Of a DNA stretch of 64,000 nt, positions 25,908-35,026 are shown piece by piece (positions within the stretch are counted from its first letter, which is position 1; every line of letters starts with the position of its first letter). The translations under genes were made by a program, and so were the position numbers. Below the pieces are notes generated by a model. That model had not been told where the DNA came from, ran no database searches, and saw nothing but the letters and a program-made list of their open reading frames with translations. This DNA comes from JAFDXJ01 sp038257845 (GTDB taxonomy: Bacteria > Bacteroidota > Bacteroidia > Chitinophagales > Chitinophagaceae): contig JBBSQL010000010.1 of NCBI GenBank assembly GCA_038257845.1, positions 16,398-80,397 of the forward strand. Direction: 5' to 3'.

Positions 25908-28900
25908 ATGCATATATATACAAAAAAATCCGGCCTTTTATTTCTTGCCGTATGCTTATCTTTTTCTTTATCCGCACAGTTTACAAAAAGGAATGATGAT
26001 CCCGATGAAGCATTCAAACTGGCAAAAGATCTTTATCAAAAAGCAGATTTCAGCCTGGCTTACCCGCTTTTTAAAACCCTGTATAATACGCCTGACAATA
26101 AAGGAAATATACCAGTTAGTATCCGCGAAGAATCAAAATATTACGCCATCATCAGCGGCCTTCAACTGAATGATGAAACAGCCGAGACGGAAGCCACCGC
26201 ATTCATTGCACTCGAGCATAATACACCTCGAATTGAAATGATGTCTTATTTCCTGGCAGAATATTATTATCGTAAAATTGATTTTTCTGATGCCTTGAAT
26301 TATTATGAGAAAGCTGGTTTATCCAATCTCGATAACAACCAGATCGCTCAAATGAAATTCCATGAAGGCTATGCTTATTTTACTATGCAGCGCTTCAATG
26401 ATGCCAAAGCCTTATTTGATGCCGTACGGCAAATCCCCGGTGATCCGAATTATGTGGCTGCCAATTATTATTATGGTTTCATTTTATTCAGTGAAAAAAA
26501 ATATACGGAAGCACTCGGTAGTTTTAAGATTAGCGAAGGCCAGGCGCCTTACCAAAATGTAGTTCCCTATTATATCGCCGAAATTTATTATTTCAATAAT
26601 GACCGCGACCAGGCACTGAGTTACGCGGAAAATATTTTGAAAAAATCCGGCGATCAGTACTATGACCTCCAGTTGAAACAGTTGGTCGGTCATATTTATT
26701 TTGAGAAAAAAGATTTCAAAAATGCTTTACCTTATCTTGAAGCATTTGTAAGTAATACGAAAAAAGTGAGCCGCGCTGATTTATATGAATTGTCCTTTTG
26801 CTATTACCAGGCAGGACAGTATAATAAAGCAGTAACCGGCTTTAAAGAATTGGGTGGCCAACAGGATTCGCTTGCACAAAACAGTATGTACCTGCTTGCA
26901 AAATCCTACCTGGAACTGGATATGAAACCCAGCGCGCGCAGTGCATTTTTATTTTGTTCCTTAAACAGCAGCAATCTTGCTCAAAAGGAAATTTCAAAAT
27001 TCAATTATGGGAAACTTTCATTTGAACTCGGCTATTCCGATGTTGCCCTGAATGAATTGAAAGAATTTGTGACTACTTATCCCCGTGCTGAAAATATCAG
27101 TGAAGCCAAAGAATTGCTGGTGCGGGTAATGGCAACCACTAATAATTTTAAAGATGCGCTTGACCTCCTTCAATCAACAGGTTTACTATCGGAGCCTGTA
27201 AAAAAAGTGTATCCAAAAATTTTGCTCGGCCGTGCCGAAGAATTGATCAATGACCAGCAAATCATACAGGCGGACGATTTACTCGACCAGGCAATCAATG
27301 CAGCATACAACACAAAAGAATTGCCATATATAGATTTCTGGAAAGGCGAGATCGCTTTTCGTACCAATCAATTTGATTCCGTAAATTTTTTCCTTTCGCA
27401 ATATCTTAAAAACCCCGTTTCTTATGAAGAGGTAACACCTGTAAATGCTTATTACACTTTGGGATATAGTAATATGCGGCAGGAGAATTATACGTATGCT
27501 TTGCAAAATTTTTTACAGGTAGTCAATAACATTAGCGCAGTAAGTACGCCTTTACAACAGGATGCTTATACGCGCATTGCGGATTGCTATTTTATGCAAA
27601 AAAATTATTCCAAATCGGTGCAGATGTATGATAATATTATCAGCCAGAATTTTCCTGCATCAGATTATGCTTTATTTCAGAAGGCCATTATCAGTGGGGG
27701 CTCCGGAAACTATGCACAAAAAATTGAGTACCTGCAAGCTCTTTCAAAAAGATACCCTAAATCAAACCTGGTAACAGATGCCAACCTCGAAATTGCCAAT
27801 ACCTATTTAGCGGAAGAAAATTATGGCGCTTCCATTGCGCCTTTAAATGCGCTGTTGGGAAACAGCTCTGCAAATGCACTGAAACCGCAGGTTTACCTCA
27901 AATTGGGGATCGCTTATTTTAACCAGGGAAATACAGATGAAGCATTGAATAACTTTCAACAACTCATCAAAAATTACCCAAATGCAGATGAAAGCAATGA
28001 AGCAGTTGGTTATGTAAGAAACATTTTTTTACAAAGACAAAAGCCGGGAGATTTCGTGGCTTTTATGCAAAAAAATGGCAAAGCGGTGAGTTATTCGGAA
28101 GCAGATTCACTTACATTTATTTCTGCCAACAATGCGTATGAAAATAAAATGTTTGATAATGCTTTAGCAGGCTTCAATGATTATCTTAATAAATTTCCGA
28201 ATGGCCAATATGCAGTAGAAGCTGCTTATGATGCAGCTTTGATTTATAATGATAAAAAAGATTTTGCCAATGCCATAAAAAATTATGGCCTGGTCATTAC
28301 AAAAGCACCTAACAAATACGCGGAAATTGCATCATTACAGGCAGCAAGAATTGCTTATTTTGAACTGAAAAATTATATGCTGTCCGAGCAATACTTTGCC
28401 CAACTAAAATCAATTGCAACTACACCGGAAAATAAATTAGAAAGTATGCGTGGCCTTTTGCGAAGCCAGTATAAGCTGGAAAAATGGGCAGATGCCGTTT
28501 CGAATGCACAGGAATTATTGGCGCAAAAAGGTATCGCAACAGATGATAAAATGATGGCCAATATGGCGATCGCTAAAAGTGCTCAATTAAATAACCAGGT
28601 ATTTGAAGCGTTGGATGCATATAAAATTGTTATTGGTTTAGGTAAATCCGAATATGCAGCAGAAGCGCGCTACCAGGTTGCGGCTATTTTATTTTCGCAG
28701 CAAAAATATGCCGAGTCAGAAAAAGCTGCTTTTGATGTGATCAATAAAGCCGGTTCATATAATTACTGGATCACTAAATCTTATATTTTGCTGGGTGATA
28801 TTTATTTTGCAGAAAAAGATTATTTCAATGCGGAAGCAACTTTAAAAAGTGTCGTGGAAAATGGTGCTATACCAGAATTGCAGACGGAAGCCCAGAAAAA

Positions 28901-28973
28901 ATTAGACATGGTGATCGCCGTAAAAAATCAGAACAGTAAAATAGCTGAGCCGGATAAAAACACCAATCAATAA
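25908..28973 (+). CDS. Large exported TPR protein
   Basis: A 1021-residue protein with a signal peptide (KKSGLLFLAVCLSFSLSAQ) and some twenty-plus TPR or Sel1-like helix pairs along the whole length (for example FSDALNYYEKAGLSNLDN, NYTYALQNFLQVVNN, NTDEALNNFQQLIKNYPNADES, FANAIKNYGLVITKAP). The repeats resemble those of YbgF/BamD-type envelope scaffolds, but no specific family is clear. It leads a three-gene operon with a beta-barrel protein (26 bp downstream) and an HU-CCDC81-like membrane protein, so it probably works in envelope assembly in the periplasm. Confidence 0.8.
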   Translation: MHIYTKKSGLLFLAVCLSFSLSAQFTKRNDDPDEAFKLAKDLYQKADFSLAYPLFKTLYNTPDNKGNIPVSIREESKYYAIISGLQLNDETAETEATAFIALEHNTPRIEMMSYFLAEYYYRKIDFSDALNYYEKAGLSNLDNNQIAQMKFHEGYAYFTMQRFNDAKALFDAVRQIPGDPNYVAANYYYGFILFSEKKYTEALGSFKISEGQAPYQNVVPYYIAEIYYFNNDRDQALSYAENILKKSGDQYYDLQLKQLVGHIYFEKKDFKNALPYLEAFVSNTKKVSRADLYELSFCYYQAGQYNKAVTGFKELGGQQDSLAQNSMYLLAKSYLELDMKPSARSAFLFCSLNSSNLAQKEISKFNYGKLSFELGYSDVALNELKEFVTTYPRAENISEAKELLVRVMATTNNFKDALDLLQSTGLLSEPVKKVYPKILLGRAEELINDQQIIQADDLLDQAINAAYNTKELPYIDFWKGEIAFRTNQFDSVNFFLSQYLKNPVSYEEVTPVNAYYTLGYSNMRQENYTYALQNFLQVVNNISAVSTPLQQDAYTRIADCYFMQKNYSKSVQMYDNIISQNFPASDYALFQKAIISGGSGNYAQKIEYLQALSKRYPKSNLVTDANLEIANTYLAEENYGASIAPLNALLGNSSANALKPQVYLKLGIAYFNQGNTDEALNNFQQLIKNYPNADESNEAVGYVRNIFLQRQKPGDFVAFMQKNGKAVSYSEADSLTFISANNAYENKMFDNALAGFNDYLNKFPNGQYAVEAAYDAALIYNDKKDFANAIKNYGLVITKAPNKYAEIASLQAARIAYFELKNYMLSEQYFAQLKSIATTPENKLESMRGLLRSQYKLEKWADAVSNAQELLAQKGIATDDKMMANMAIAKSAQLNNQVFEALDAYKIVIGLGKSEYAAEARYQVAAILFSQQKYAESEKAAFDVINKAGSYNYWITKSYILLGDIYFAEKDYFNAEATLKSVVENGAIPELQTEAQKKLDMVIAVKNQNSKIAEPDKNTNQ

Positions 28974-28999
28974 AAAAGTTTCAACTCAAAAAAAAACAG

Positions 29000-30682
29000 A
29001 TGAAAAAATATAGTTCACTTTTTTTATTTCTTTTTATATCTTCTTTTTCTTTTGCACAAAACCGTTCGCGTACCGGTTCACAGCCGGAGAATAAAAAAGT
29101 GGTGGATACCATTCCACAAAAAACGGTGATCGTGACTTCTGCATTTACACCAACATTAAAAAAATCTGCTAAAATTAATTTTATTGCAGGTACACCATTG
29201 GCAGATTCTGAAAGGCCAACATTACAATATAATGTGCCTGTGCAAAATTTATTTTTTACTTATGAATCACCTGCATTGAAACCGCTTGCAGCTTCTATTG
29301 ATTCAATGGTGCATTGGGAGAATTCAAATTTTGTAAAAGTTGGATATGGAAATTTCACTACACCATTTTTACAAGCGGGTATCTCTTTAGGTGATGGTGT
29401 TCATTCCGTATTAAATGTTTTCGGAAAATACTCATCTTCAAAAGGTCCGATTCCTTTTCAACAATTCAGCCAAACGGGTTTGAAGGCGATTGGTATTTTC
29501 AACAATGAAAAAAATACGCAGGAATGGATGGGAAGCCTGCATTATGATGGCAGCACACAATATGAATATGGTTTTCAACCGGACACGCTCGTCTTCACGA
29601 AAGACCAGCTCCGCCAGCGCTTCAGCAGTTTTGGAGGTAAAATTGGTGTCCGCAATAAAACTATTAATGCTGCCAATATTTCTTATAACCCTTCGCTTTC
29701 CCTTGGCTTATTTTCAGATAACCATAGTGGTACCGAAACGAATTTTATTTTGGATGCCCCACTTTCAAAATCCTTTGGAAAAATATTTGCTTTTGATCTT
29801 GGTCTTACTGCGGATATCACTTCTTTTAAAGGAGATACAGGTACGATCAACAATAATTTGTATTACCTCACACCATCTGTAACATTCAAAACGCCGAATT
29901 TTATTTTAAATGCAGGCTTAAGGCCATCCTGGGATAACCAGGTTTTTTCCATGCTCCCCAACTTCAGTGCAGAAGCAAAGATCCAGGATGAAAAATTAAT
30001 TTTGGTTGCCGGCTGGGTCGGTTATTTTAATAAAACCACGTATGAATATTTGGCCGGCCTGAATCCCTGGATACAGCAGCCACTAAGTTTATTGAATACG
30101 AGGATGACAGAGCAATATGCCGGTTTTAAAGGTTCTGCCGGAAGCCATTTTACCTACAATGCAAAAGTTTCTTTTATCAAATATAATAACCAACCATTAT
30201 TTTTAAATGACAGTCTCACCGGGAGATCATTTAATGTGGTGAATGAACCCACGATGAAAGGCATTCGTTTACATGGAGAATTGGGTTACACATGGCAGGA
30301 AAAATTATCCCTGCTGGCATCCGCTACTTTTAATCAATACAGTGGTTTGGAAATAAATGATAAAGCCTGGGGCCTGGTTCCCCTTCAATTATCCGGAACA
30401 TTGAGGTGGCAAGTATTCAAAGATTTTTTGGTGAAGGGGGATGTATTTTTCTGGGATGGAGCGCCGTATCGTGATCCAATGAAAGAAAGCCATAAACTGG
30501 ATCCCGCAATAGATTTGAATGCGGGAGTAGAATTCACTATTTTGCCAAAATTAAACGCATGGGTGCAGTTAAATAATTTATTTAATAATAAATACCAACG
30601 CTGGAAACAATATCCTGTACTGGGTTTTAATGTGCAGGCCGGCGTTATTTATTCTTTTTCACAATTAGGCTTAACAAAATAA
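29000..30682 (+). CDS. TonB-dependent-receptor-like outer-membrane beta-barrel protein
   Basis: A 560-residue exported protein with a signal peptide (SLFLFLFISSFSFAQ). It has no plug domain of normal size; the body is a series of amphipathic beta strands with alternating aromatic residues and ends in a typical barrel terminus (LNAWVQLNNLFNNKYQRWKQYPVLGFNVQAGVIYSF), as in TonB-dependent receptors. It may be a plug-less barrel or a channel partner of the preceding TPR protein. The next gene starts 1 bp after its stop, which indicates translational coupling. Confidence 0.72.
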   Translation: MKKYSSLFLFLFISSFSFAQNRSRTGSQPENKKVVDTIPQKTVIVTSAFTPTLKKSAKINFIAGTPLADSERPTLQYNVPVQNLFFTYESPALKPLAASIDSMVHWENSNFVKVGYGNFTTPFLQAGISLGDGVHSVLNVFGKYSSSKGPIPFQQFSQTGLKAIGIFNNEKNTQEWMGSLHYDGSTQYEYGFQPDTLVFTKDQLRQRFSSFGGKIGVRNKTINAANISYNPSLSLGLFSDNHSGTETNFILDAPLSKSFGKIFAFDLGLTADITSFKGDTGTINNNLYYLTPSVTFKTPNFILNAGLRPSWDNQVFSMLPNFSAEAKIQDEKLILVAGWVGYFNKTTYEYLAGLNPWIQQPLSLLNTRMTEQYAGFKGSAGSHFTYNAKVSFIKYNNQPLFLNDSLTGRSFNVVNEPTMKGIRLHGELGYTWQEKLSLLASATFNQYSGLEINDKAWGLVPLQLSGTLRWQVFKDFLVKGDVFFWDGAPYRDPMKESHKLDPAIDLNAGVEFTILPKLNAWVQLNNLFNNKYQRWKQYPVLGFNVQAGVIYSFSQLGLTK

Positions 30683-30683
30683 A

Positions 30684-31304
30684 ATGCACGAAATTTTAAT
30701 CCGTTATTTGGGTAAAAACAAAAATTTTAATTTACCGGGCATTGGTAGTTTTGAACTCGTTTCAGAAATAGCCAACCTGGACTTTATCAATAAAACAATT
30801 TACCCGCCGATAGAGCAGATTGTTTTTCATCCTGAAGTGAAAGTAAAAACTGTCAGTGTAGTCCAGGATGCTGATTATGAAAAAAAAGATTCATCAACCG
30901 GCAATAATAATAATTTCCCCGCATTCTTATCCCGTCACCTAAACAAACCTGAAAGTATTGCCCTGTCAGAGTTTGAGCATTATGCAGGGTTCGTAAGGAT
31001 TACGCTTGAAAAAAATGGGTTTTATGAAATGAATGGCATTGGCACCTTACAACAAAATGAAAAAGGGATTCATTTAGATAATGCATTTTCAACAGAAAAT
31101 TTTTTCGCACCATTACATGCAGAGCAGGTTATCCGGGAGAATGCCTCCCATTCGGTGCGTGTAGGTGAAGATGAAAAAACTTCGGAACAAATGAAGGAAT
31201 TCCTGCACCGCGAAGTTAAAAAAGACACTTGGTGGATCGCAGCGGTAATCCTTGCTGTGATTGGTGTCGCGGCGATTGCTTATTATTATTTTGAGATGGT
31301 ATAG
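30684..31304 (+). CDS. HU-CCDC81-like domain protein with C-terminal membrane anchor
   Basis: A 206-residue protein. Two short HU-like domains are recognisable: residues about 1-55 (ILIRYLGKNKNFNLPGIGSFEL) and about 80-145 (FLSRHLNKPESIALSEFEHYAGFVRITLEKNGFYEMNGIGTLQ), matching the bacterial HU-CCDC81 pair. A linker and one transmembrane helix (WWIAAVILAVIGVAAIAYYYF, about 182-202) end it. Bacteroidota homologues usually add a periplasmic SPOR domain that binds denuded peptidoglycan; here the protein stops just after the helix. It may link the nucleoid or cytoplasmic factors to the envelope. It is the third gene of the operon. Confidence 0.7.
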   Translation: MHEILIRYLGKNKNFNLPGIGSFELVSEIANLDFINKTIYPPIEQIVFHPEVKVKTVSVVQDADYEKKDSSTGNNNNFPAFLSRHLNKPESIALSEFEHYAGFVRITLEKNGFYEMNGIGTLQQNEKGIHLDNAFSTENFFAPLHAEQVIRENASHSVRVGEDEKTSEQMKEFLHREVKKDTWWIAAVILAVIGVAAIAYYYFEMV

Positions 31305-31325
31305 GCGCAATACACTGCGCCTATA
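31300..31325 (+). terminator. Perfect 10-bp hairpin overlapping the stop of the HU-CCDC81-like gene
   Basis: TATAGGCGCA (31300-31309), a 6-nt loop and TGCGCCTATA (31316-31325) form a perfect stem that includes the TAG stop codon. An A run, not a T run, follows, so it may end transcription from the minus strand or only stabilise the mRNA 3' end. Confidence 0.5.
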
Positions 31326-31335
31326 AAAAACATAT

Positions 31336-31582
31336 TGCGGTACAAAATGTTGTGCCTCTGCACAACTTATTTGCGTTTTCAACATAAAAAAAGAGATGCA
31401 AAATATTGTGTCTCTTTGCACCCTATTTTCGGATTCTCATAAAATCTAGAGACGCAAAATATTGTGTTTCTTTACAACCTATTCGCGTATTCTCATAAAA
31501 TGTAGAGATACAAAATATTGTGTTTCTTTACAACCAATTTGCGTATTCTCATAAAATATAGAGATGCAAAATATTGTGTCTC
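31336..31582. repeat. 56-bp tandem repeat, about 4.5 units, each with an internal palindrome
   Basis: Units begin at 31392, 31448, 31504 and 31560, exactly 56 bp apart, with a more degenerate copy at 31336. Each carries an imperfect palindrome AGAGATGCAAAATATTGTGT followed by CTCT or TTCTT, then a spacer with GCGTATTCTCATAAAAT. The palindrome is of the common Bacteroidota GAGAC...GTCTC REP type, and the same AATATTGTG-type core recurs at 47161, 52194 and 59766. Confidence 0.8.
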
Positions 31583-31805
31583 TACGGTACAATTCCGCAC
31601 AATACCTGTATCAAATCCGAACACTTACAAAATTGAATGATGGCTGAAACCCTTTGCTGGTATGGGTTATTGGTTTGGCACGCATTTGAATAATAAATGC
31701 AGAACAGGAATTAAACAAAATAAAAAATAAAGAAATCCTGTAACAAAAAGTTGAAAGCGACGTATAAGCAATCATCAAATTTTAAAAAAAATAAAATAAA
31801 CTATC
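31583..31805. other. Gene-free stretch before the small 63-residue protein
   Basis: About 220 bp with no gene or strong repeat seen. Together with the 56-bp repeats it makes a 500-bp gap between the TPR operon and the ABC locus, and probably holds the promoter of the small gene at 31806. Confidence 0.35.
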
Positions 31806-31997
31806 ATGAAATTCAAAACAAACTTCTCCGTACTTGCAAACTTAAATGCAAATGAGATCAACCAGCTTACTGCAGAAGTAAAAGAAACAATTGCCTTTCA
31901 TTTCACCCGGCCAATGACTAAACAATTTTGCGCAGCAGACTTGTGGAATATCCAAAAGAATAAAAGATATACTGTAAGGTCAAGACGTTTTTTATAA
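31806..31997 (+). CDS. Small conserved hypothetical protein (63 aa)
   Basis: A 63-residue soluble protein: MKFKTNFSVLANLNANEIN at the start and the segment KQFCAADLWNIQKNKR near the C-terminal end, followed by a basic tail RSRRFL. Small proteins with an xFxAADLWNIQ motif are widespread in Bacteroidota, which supports a real gene, but I know of no function. It has no signal peptide. It stands alone between the repeat array and the HlyD-like gene. Confidence 0.6.
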   Translation: MKFKTNFSVLANLNANEINQLTAEVKETIAFHFTRPMTKQFCAADLWNIQKNKRYTVRSRRFL

Positions 31998-32173
31998 AAT
32001 ACTATGGCTGGTACATTGTATCATTTGCGCACGCAAATTGTATCGTTACCGCACACTTTGTATTCATATTAAATGATCAAAGACCTGAAAAGCAAGTATT
32101 TAAGTAATGGCATGAATTTGCTGATAAATGCTGTAATTCCGGCTAAAGTTTTGCCTTAAAATAAAAAGAAAGT

Positions 32174-33430
32174 ATGGACAGGGTTATCAAAAAAAGTAAA
32201 TGGAATAGGAAAAGGATTTTAACGATCACGGGGATTGCACTTTTAGTGATCCTGGTTGCCGGGAGTTACTATTATACTTCCGGAAGCAGTAAACTAAATG
32301 TGGATACAGAACGCATTACGATCAGTGAAATCAAAAAAGGAACTTTCCAGGAATTTATCCCGGTGAATGGAATTGTTTTACCACAAACAACGATATACCT
32401 GGATGCCATTGAAGGTGGAAGAGTGGAAGAAAAATATGTGGATGATGGCGCTGTCATGAAAAAAGGCCTGCCTATCCTTCGTTTATCCAATACAGATTTA
32501 CAACTCGGCCTGGTAACGCAGCAAACAAACGTGTATAACCTGCTTACACAAATGCAAATTTCCAAAAATGCCGCTCAGCAAAATACTGTGAGTAAGTTGA
32601 ATCAAATGACTGATGTTGAAAGTGAATTGAAAGAAGCCGGGCGAATTTATAATTTGGATAAAAAGTTATATGAACAAAAAGCGATCGGTTCACAGGAATA
32701 TCAAAAAGCAGTGAATGATTATAATTATTATTTGCAAAAGAAAAAACTTTCTGATCAAATTTTACAACAGGATTCTGTATCAACCGAACAACAATTAATA
32801 CAATCCCGGCAGTCATTCGAAGGCTCTCAAAATGCATTGAATGTAATGCGGCAAAAAGTAGGCGACCTGGTTGTGCGCGCACCAGTGGACGGGCAATTGA
32901 CTTCTTTGGATGCAGAGATCGGCCAGTCAAAAAATAAAGGAGAACGCCTGGGCCAGATTGATGTGCTGGATGGTTTTAAAGTTCGTGTAAACATTGATGA
33001 ACACTACATCTCAAGAATTTATACCGGCCTCAAAGGTGATTTTACTTTTGCTGATTCAACATATCAATTACAAATTAAAAAAGTATATACACAAGTTGCA
33101 AATGGAACATTCCAGGTGGATATGGAATTCACCGGCAAAGTGCCTTCCGGGATTCGCCGTGGTCAAAATTTACAGATCCGTTTGGCATTGAGTGATGAAA
33201 CACAGGCATTGCTTTTACCAAGAGGTGGATTTTATGAAAAGACCGGTGGCAACTGGATTTTCAAAGTTTCCAAAGATGGAACGAAAGCTTTTAAAACAGA
33301 TATACAACTGGGCAGGCAAAACCCGGATTATTATGAAATTCTTTCCGGCTTGCAACCTGGTGATAAAGTAGTCACAAGCAGTTATGAAAATTATGGCGAT
33401 ATGGATGAGTTGGTGTTGAAGGAGCCGTGA
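32174..33430 (+). CDS. HlyD/MacA-like periplasmic adaptor of an ABC efflux system
   Basis: A 418-residue membrane-fusion protein. It has an N-terminal anchor helix (ILTITGIALLVILVAGSYYYTS, about 15-36), a barrel-sandwich (lipoyl-like) half at about 60-105 (GGRVEEKYVDDGAVMKKG), a long coiled-coil hairpin (about 110-225), the second lipoyl half (VVRAPVDGQLTSLDAEIGQ) and a beta-barrel and membrane-proximal domain (LSGLQPGDKVVTSS). It should join an inner-membrane permease to an outer-membrane channel, like MacA. It is the only adaptor beside eleven permeases. No TolC-like gene is present in the window. Confidence 0.88.
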   Translation: MDRVIKKSKWNRKRILTITGIALLVILVAGSYYYTSGSSKLNVDTERITISEIKKGTFQEFIPVNGIVLPQTTIYLDAIEGGRVEEKYVDDGAVMKKGLPILRLSNTDLQLGLVTQQTNVYNLLTQMQISKNAAQQNTVSKLNQMTDVESELKEAGRIYNLDKKLYEQKAIGSQEYQKAVNDYNYYLQKKKLSDQILQQDSVSTEQQLIQSRQSFEGSQNALNVMRQKVGDLVVRAPVDGQLTSLDAEIGQSKNKGERLGQIDVLDGFKVRVNIDEHYISRIYTGLKGDFTFADSTYQLQIKKVYTQVANGTFQVDMEFTGKVPSGIRRGQNLQIRLALSDETQALLLPRGGFYEKTGGNWIFKVSKDGTKAFKTDIQLGRQNPDYYEILSGLQPGDKVVTSSYENYGDMDELVLKEP

Positions 33431-33486
33431 GGAATAGATATCAGGTGTCAGGTATGAGTTGTCAGGTATTGAATGCACACTGCGAA

Positions 33487-33840
33487 TTAAGAAGGAATAT
33501 TTTTTATAAATGCGAAGATCATTTTTCTTATTTCTGTAATTTCTTTTGAAAGTTCCTGATATTTTTCTTCAGTGATTAATTTCAAGTCTTTGCAAAGTAT
33601 AAATTGATATTCCAATTCTGAAGCAGAACCGGCAGCAATTGATAGGTAACGTTTAAAATCAGGATTAGAATTTCTGCCACATCCTTCAGCAATGTGGGTG
33701 GGTACAGATGAGGCAGAGCGGCGCATTTGAGCAGTTTAACCAAAAATTTCTTCTTGGGGAAAGTTTTTGGTTATTAAATAAGTTTCCAATGCAAGCAGAT
33801 GGCTACGTTGCCAGGTTAAAAGCGATTGAAAATTTCTCAT
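33487..33840 (-). pseudogene. Four-helix bundle (23S rRNA intervening-sequence-type) protein gene with an internal stop
   Basis: Reading from the ATG at 33840 gives an N terminus MRNFQSLLTWQRSHLLALE, then FPQEEIFG, a TAA stop, and, still in frame, TAQMRRSASSVPTHIAEGCGRNSN and SASELEYQFILCKDL. The family normally has GLTxQMRRSA there, so a single base change (TTA to TAA) has cut the gene at codon 35. The remaining 79-codon part could start at an internal ATG, but the first helix would be lost. These proteins are about 118 residues long and of unknown role. The gene is convergent with the adaptor gene. Confidence 0.8.
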
Positions 33841-33936
33841 AAAAGAGAATTTAAATAATGAATACAGGTAATAAATATAATAATAATATGGTACAAATTA
33901 TAATGCTCAAAACTCACAGCGCTTAAAACATTTAAT

Positions 33937-34113
33937 ATGAAAACTTCATTGATCTTACTATTCAGTTTATTGATAACCGCATTATTTATTTCATTAAATA
34001 ATAAAAATGAAACCTGTCCCAAAACATGTTCCTTAAAAAAAGAAAATAAAATGGAATCGCCCAAAGAAGTTATTCCCTACTCACCAATTCTAACAAGAAT
34101 GTACAATATCTAA
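33937..34113 (+). CDS. 58-residue membrane or secreted peptide upstream of the ABC ATPase
   Basis: An ATG opens a 58-codon frame. It has a Lys-containing N terminus, one hydrophobic helix (LILLFSLLITALFISL, about residues 5-20), a small Cys motif (CPKTC, C27 and C31), then a polar Lys/Glu-rich tail ending PYSPILTRMYNI. The start lies in a typical context (ATTTAATATGAAAAC), and the stop is 28 bp before the ATPase gene. I do not know a family. It might be a small subunit, regulator or substrate of the transport locus, or a chance frame; the signal-peptide-like start argues for a gene. Confidence 0.5.
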   Translation: MKTSLILLFSLLITALFISLNNKNETCPKTCSLKKENKMESPKEVIPYSPILTRMYNI

Positions 34114-34141
34114 ATTCATTAAATTTTAAAACAACAATCAC

Positions 34142-34819
34142 ATGATAAAAATCAAAGACCTGGAAAAAATTTACCGCACTGAAGAAGTAGAAACAGTGGC
34201 ATTGAATAAATTAACCTTTTCGGTAAATGACGGGGAATTTGTTGCCGTAATGGGCCCATCAGGCTGCGGAAAATCAACCCTCTTAAACATCCTGGGTTTA
34301 CTGGATGATCCGGATAGCGGAAGCTTTTTATTCAATGGTATTGAAGTGGCGCATTTTAATGAAAGAAAAAGAGCAGATTTGCGCAAGCGAAATATTGGTT
34401 TTGTTTTTCAAAGCTTTAACCTGATTGACGAATTGACCGTGTTTGAAAATGTTGAATTACCACTCATTTACCTGGGCGTAAAAGGCGATGAACGGAAAGA
34501 ACGCGTGGAAAAAGTATTGGATAAAATGCAGATCATGCATCGCCGGAACCATTACCCGCAGCAACTTTCAGGCGGCCAGCAACAACGTGTTGCCGTGGCA
34601 CGCGCGGTTGTAAATAATCCAAAATTAATTTTAGCGGATGAACCAACAGGTAACCTGGATTCATCCAATGGTAATGAAGTGATGCAATTATTAACAGAAC
34701 TGAATGAACAGGGAACAACCATCATTATGGTTACCCACAGTGAACATGATGCCCGATACAGTCATCGCATTATTCGTATGCTGGATGGACAAACTGTGAC
34801 GGAGAATATATTGGTGTAA
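34142..34819 (+). CDS. ABC transporter ATPase, LolD/MacB type
   Basis: A 225-residue nucleotide-binding subunit with Walker A GPSGCGKST (38-46), Q-loop Q90 (GFVFQSFNLI), signature LSGGQQQRVAVARA (142-155), Walker B LILADEPTG (162-170), D-loop NLDSSNG and H-loop H199 (VTHS). Sequence and length match the LolD/MacB/FtsE group, which power FtsX-like permeases by mechanotransmission rather than classical transport. It is the sole ATPase in front of eleven permease genes and would be shared by them. Confidence 0.93.
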   Translation: MIKIKDLEKIYRTEEVETVALNKLTFSVNDGEFVAVMGPSGCGKSTLLNILGLLDDPDSGSFLFNGIEVAHFNERKRADLRKRNIGFVFQSFNLIDELTVFENVELPLIYLGVKGDERKERVEKVLDKMQIMHRRNHYPQQLSGGQQQRVAVARAVVNNPKLILADEPTGNLDSSNGNEVMQLLTELNEQGTTIIMVTHSEHDARYSHRIIRMLDGQTVTENILV

Positions 34820-35026
34820 CAGCATTTGGAAAGTTTTTAAATTCATGTGCTGCATATAATTGAAACCGGGACAAACAGAATTATTTTATACCTCCCAATT
34901 ATTTTAAACAATTCAGTCCGGGTTTAAAACAGTTTTTGATTGCACCGCGGCGATATAAAATGCCGGTTATAATCTGCTGCAATTCTAAATAGAAGGAAAG
35001 AAATTTTTCACATCAAATGGAGACTT
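34820..35026. promoter_or_regulatory. Intergenic leader before the permease array, with an inverted repeat
   Basis: This 207-bp gap separates the ATPase from the permease genes. AAACCGGGAC (34863-34872) and GTCCGGGTTT (34916-34925) are complementary at 9 of 10 positions around a 43-nt loop. It could be a terminator or attenuator that sets permease expression apart from the ATPase, or a site of a separate promoter. Nothing else is recognisable. Confidence 0.35.

Noticed and set aside
31336..31582. CRISPR array
   Set aside because: Units are whole 56-bp repeats including the part between palindromes; no unique spacers and no cas genes.
32073..32159. 28-codon frame before the adaptor gene
   Set aside because: Short, no membrane helix or recognisable motif and no supporting context.
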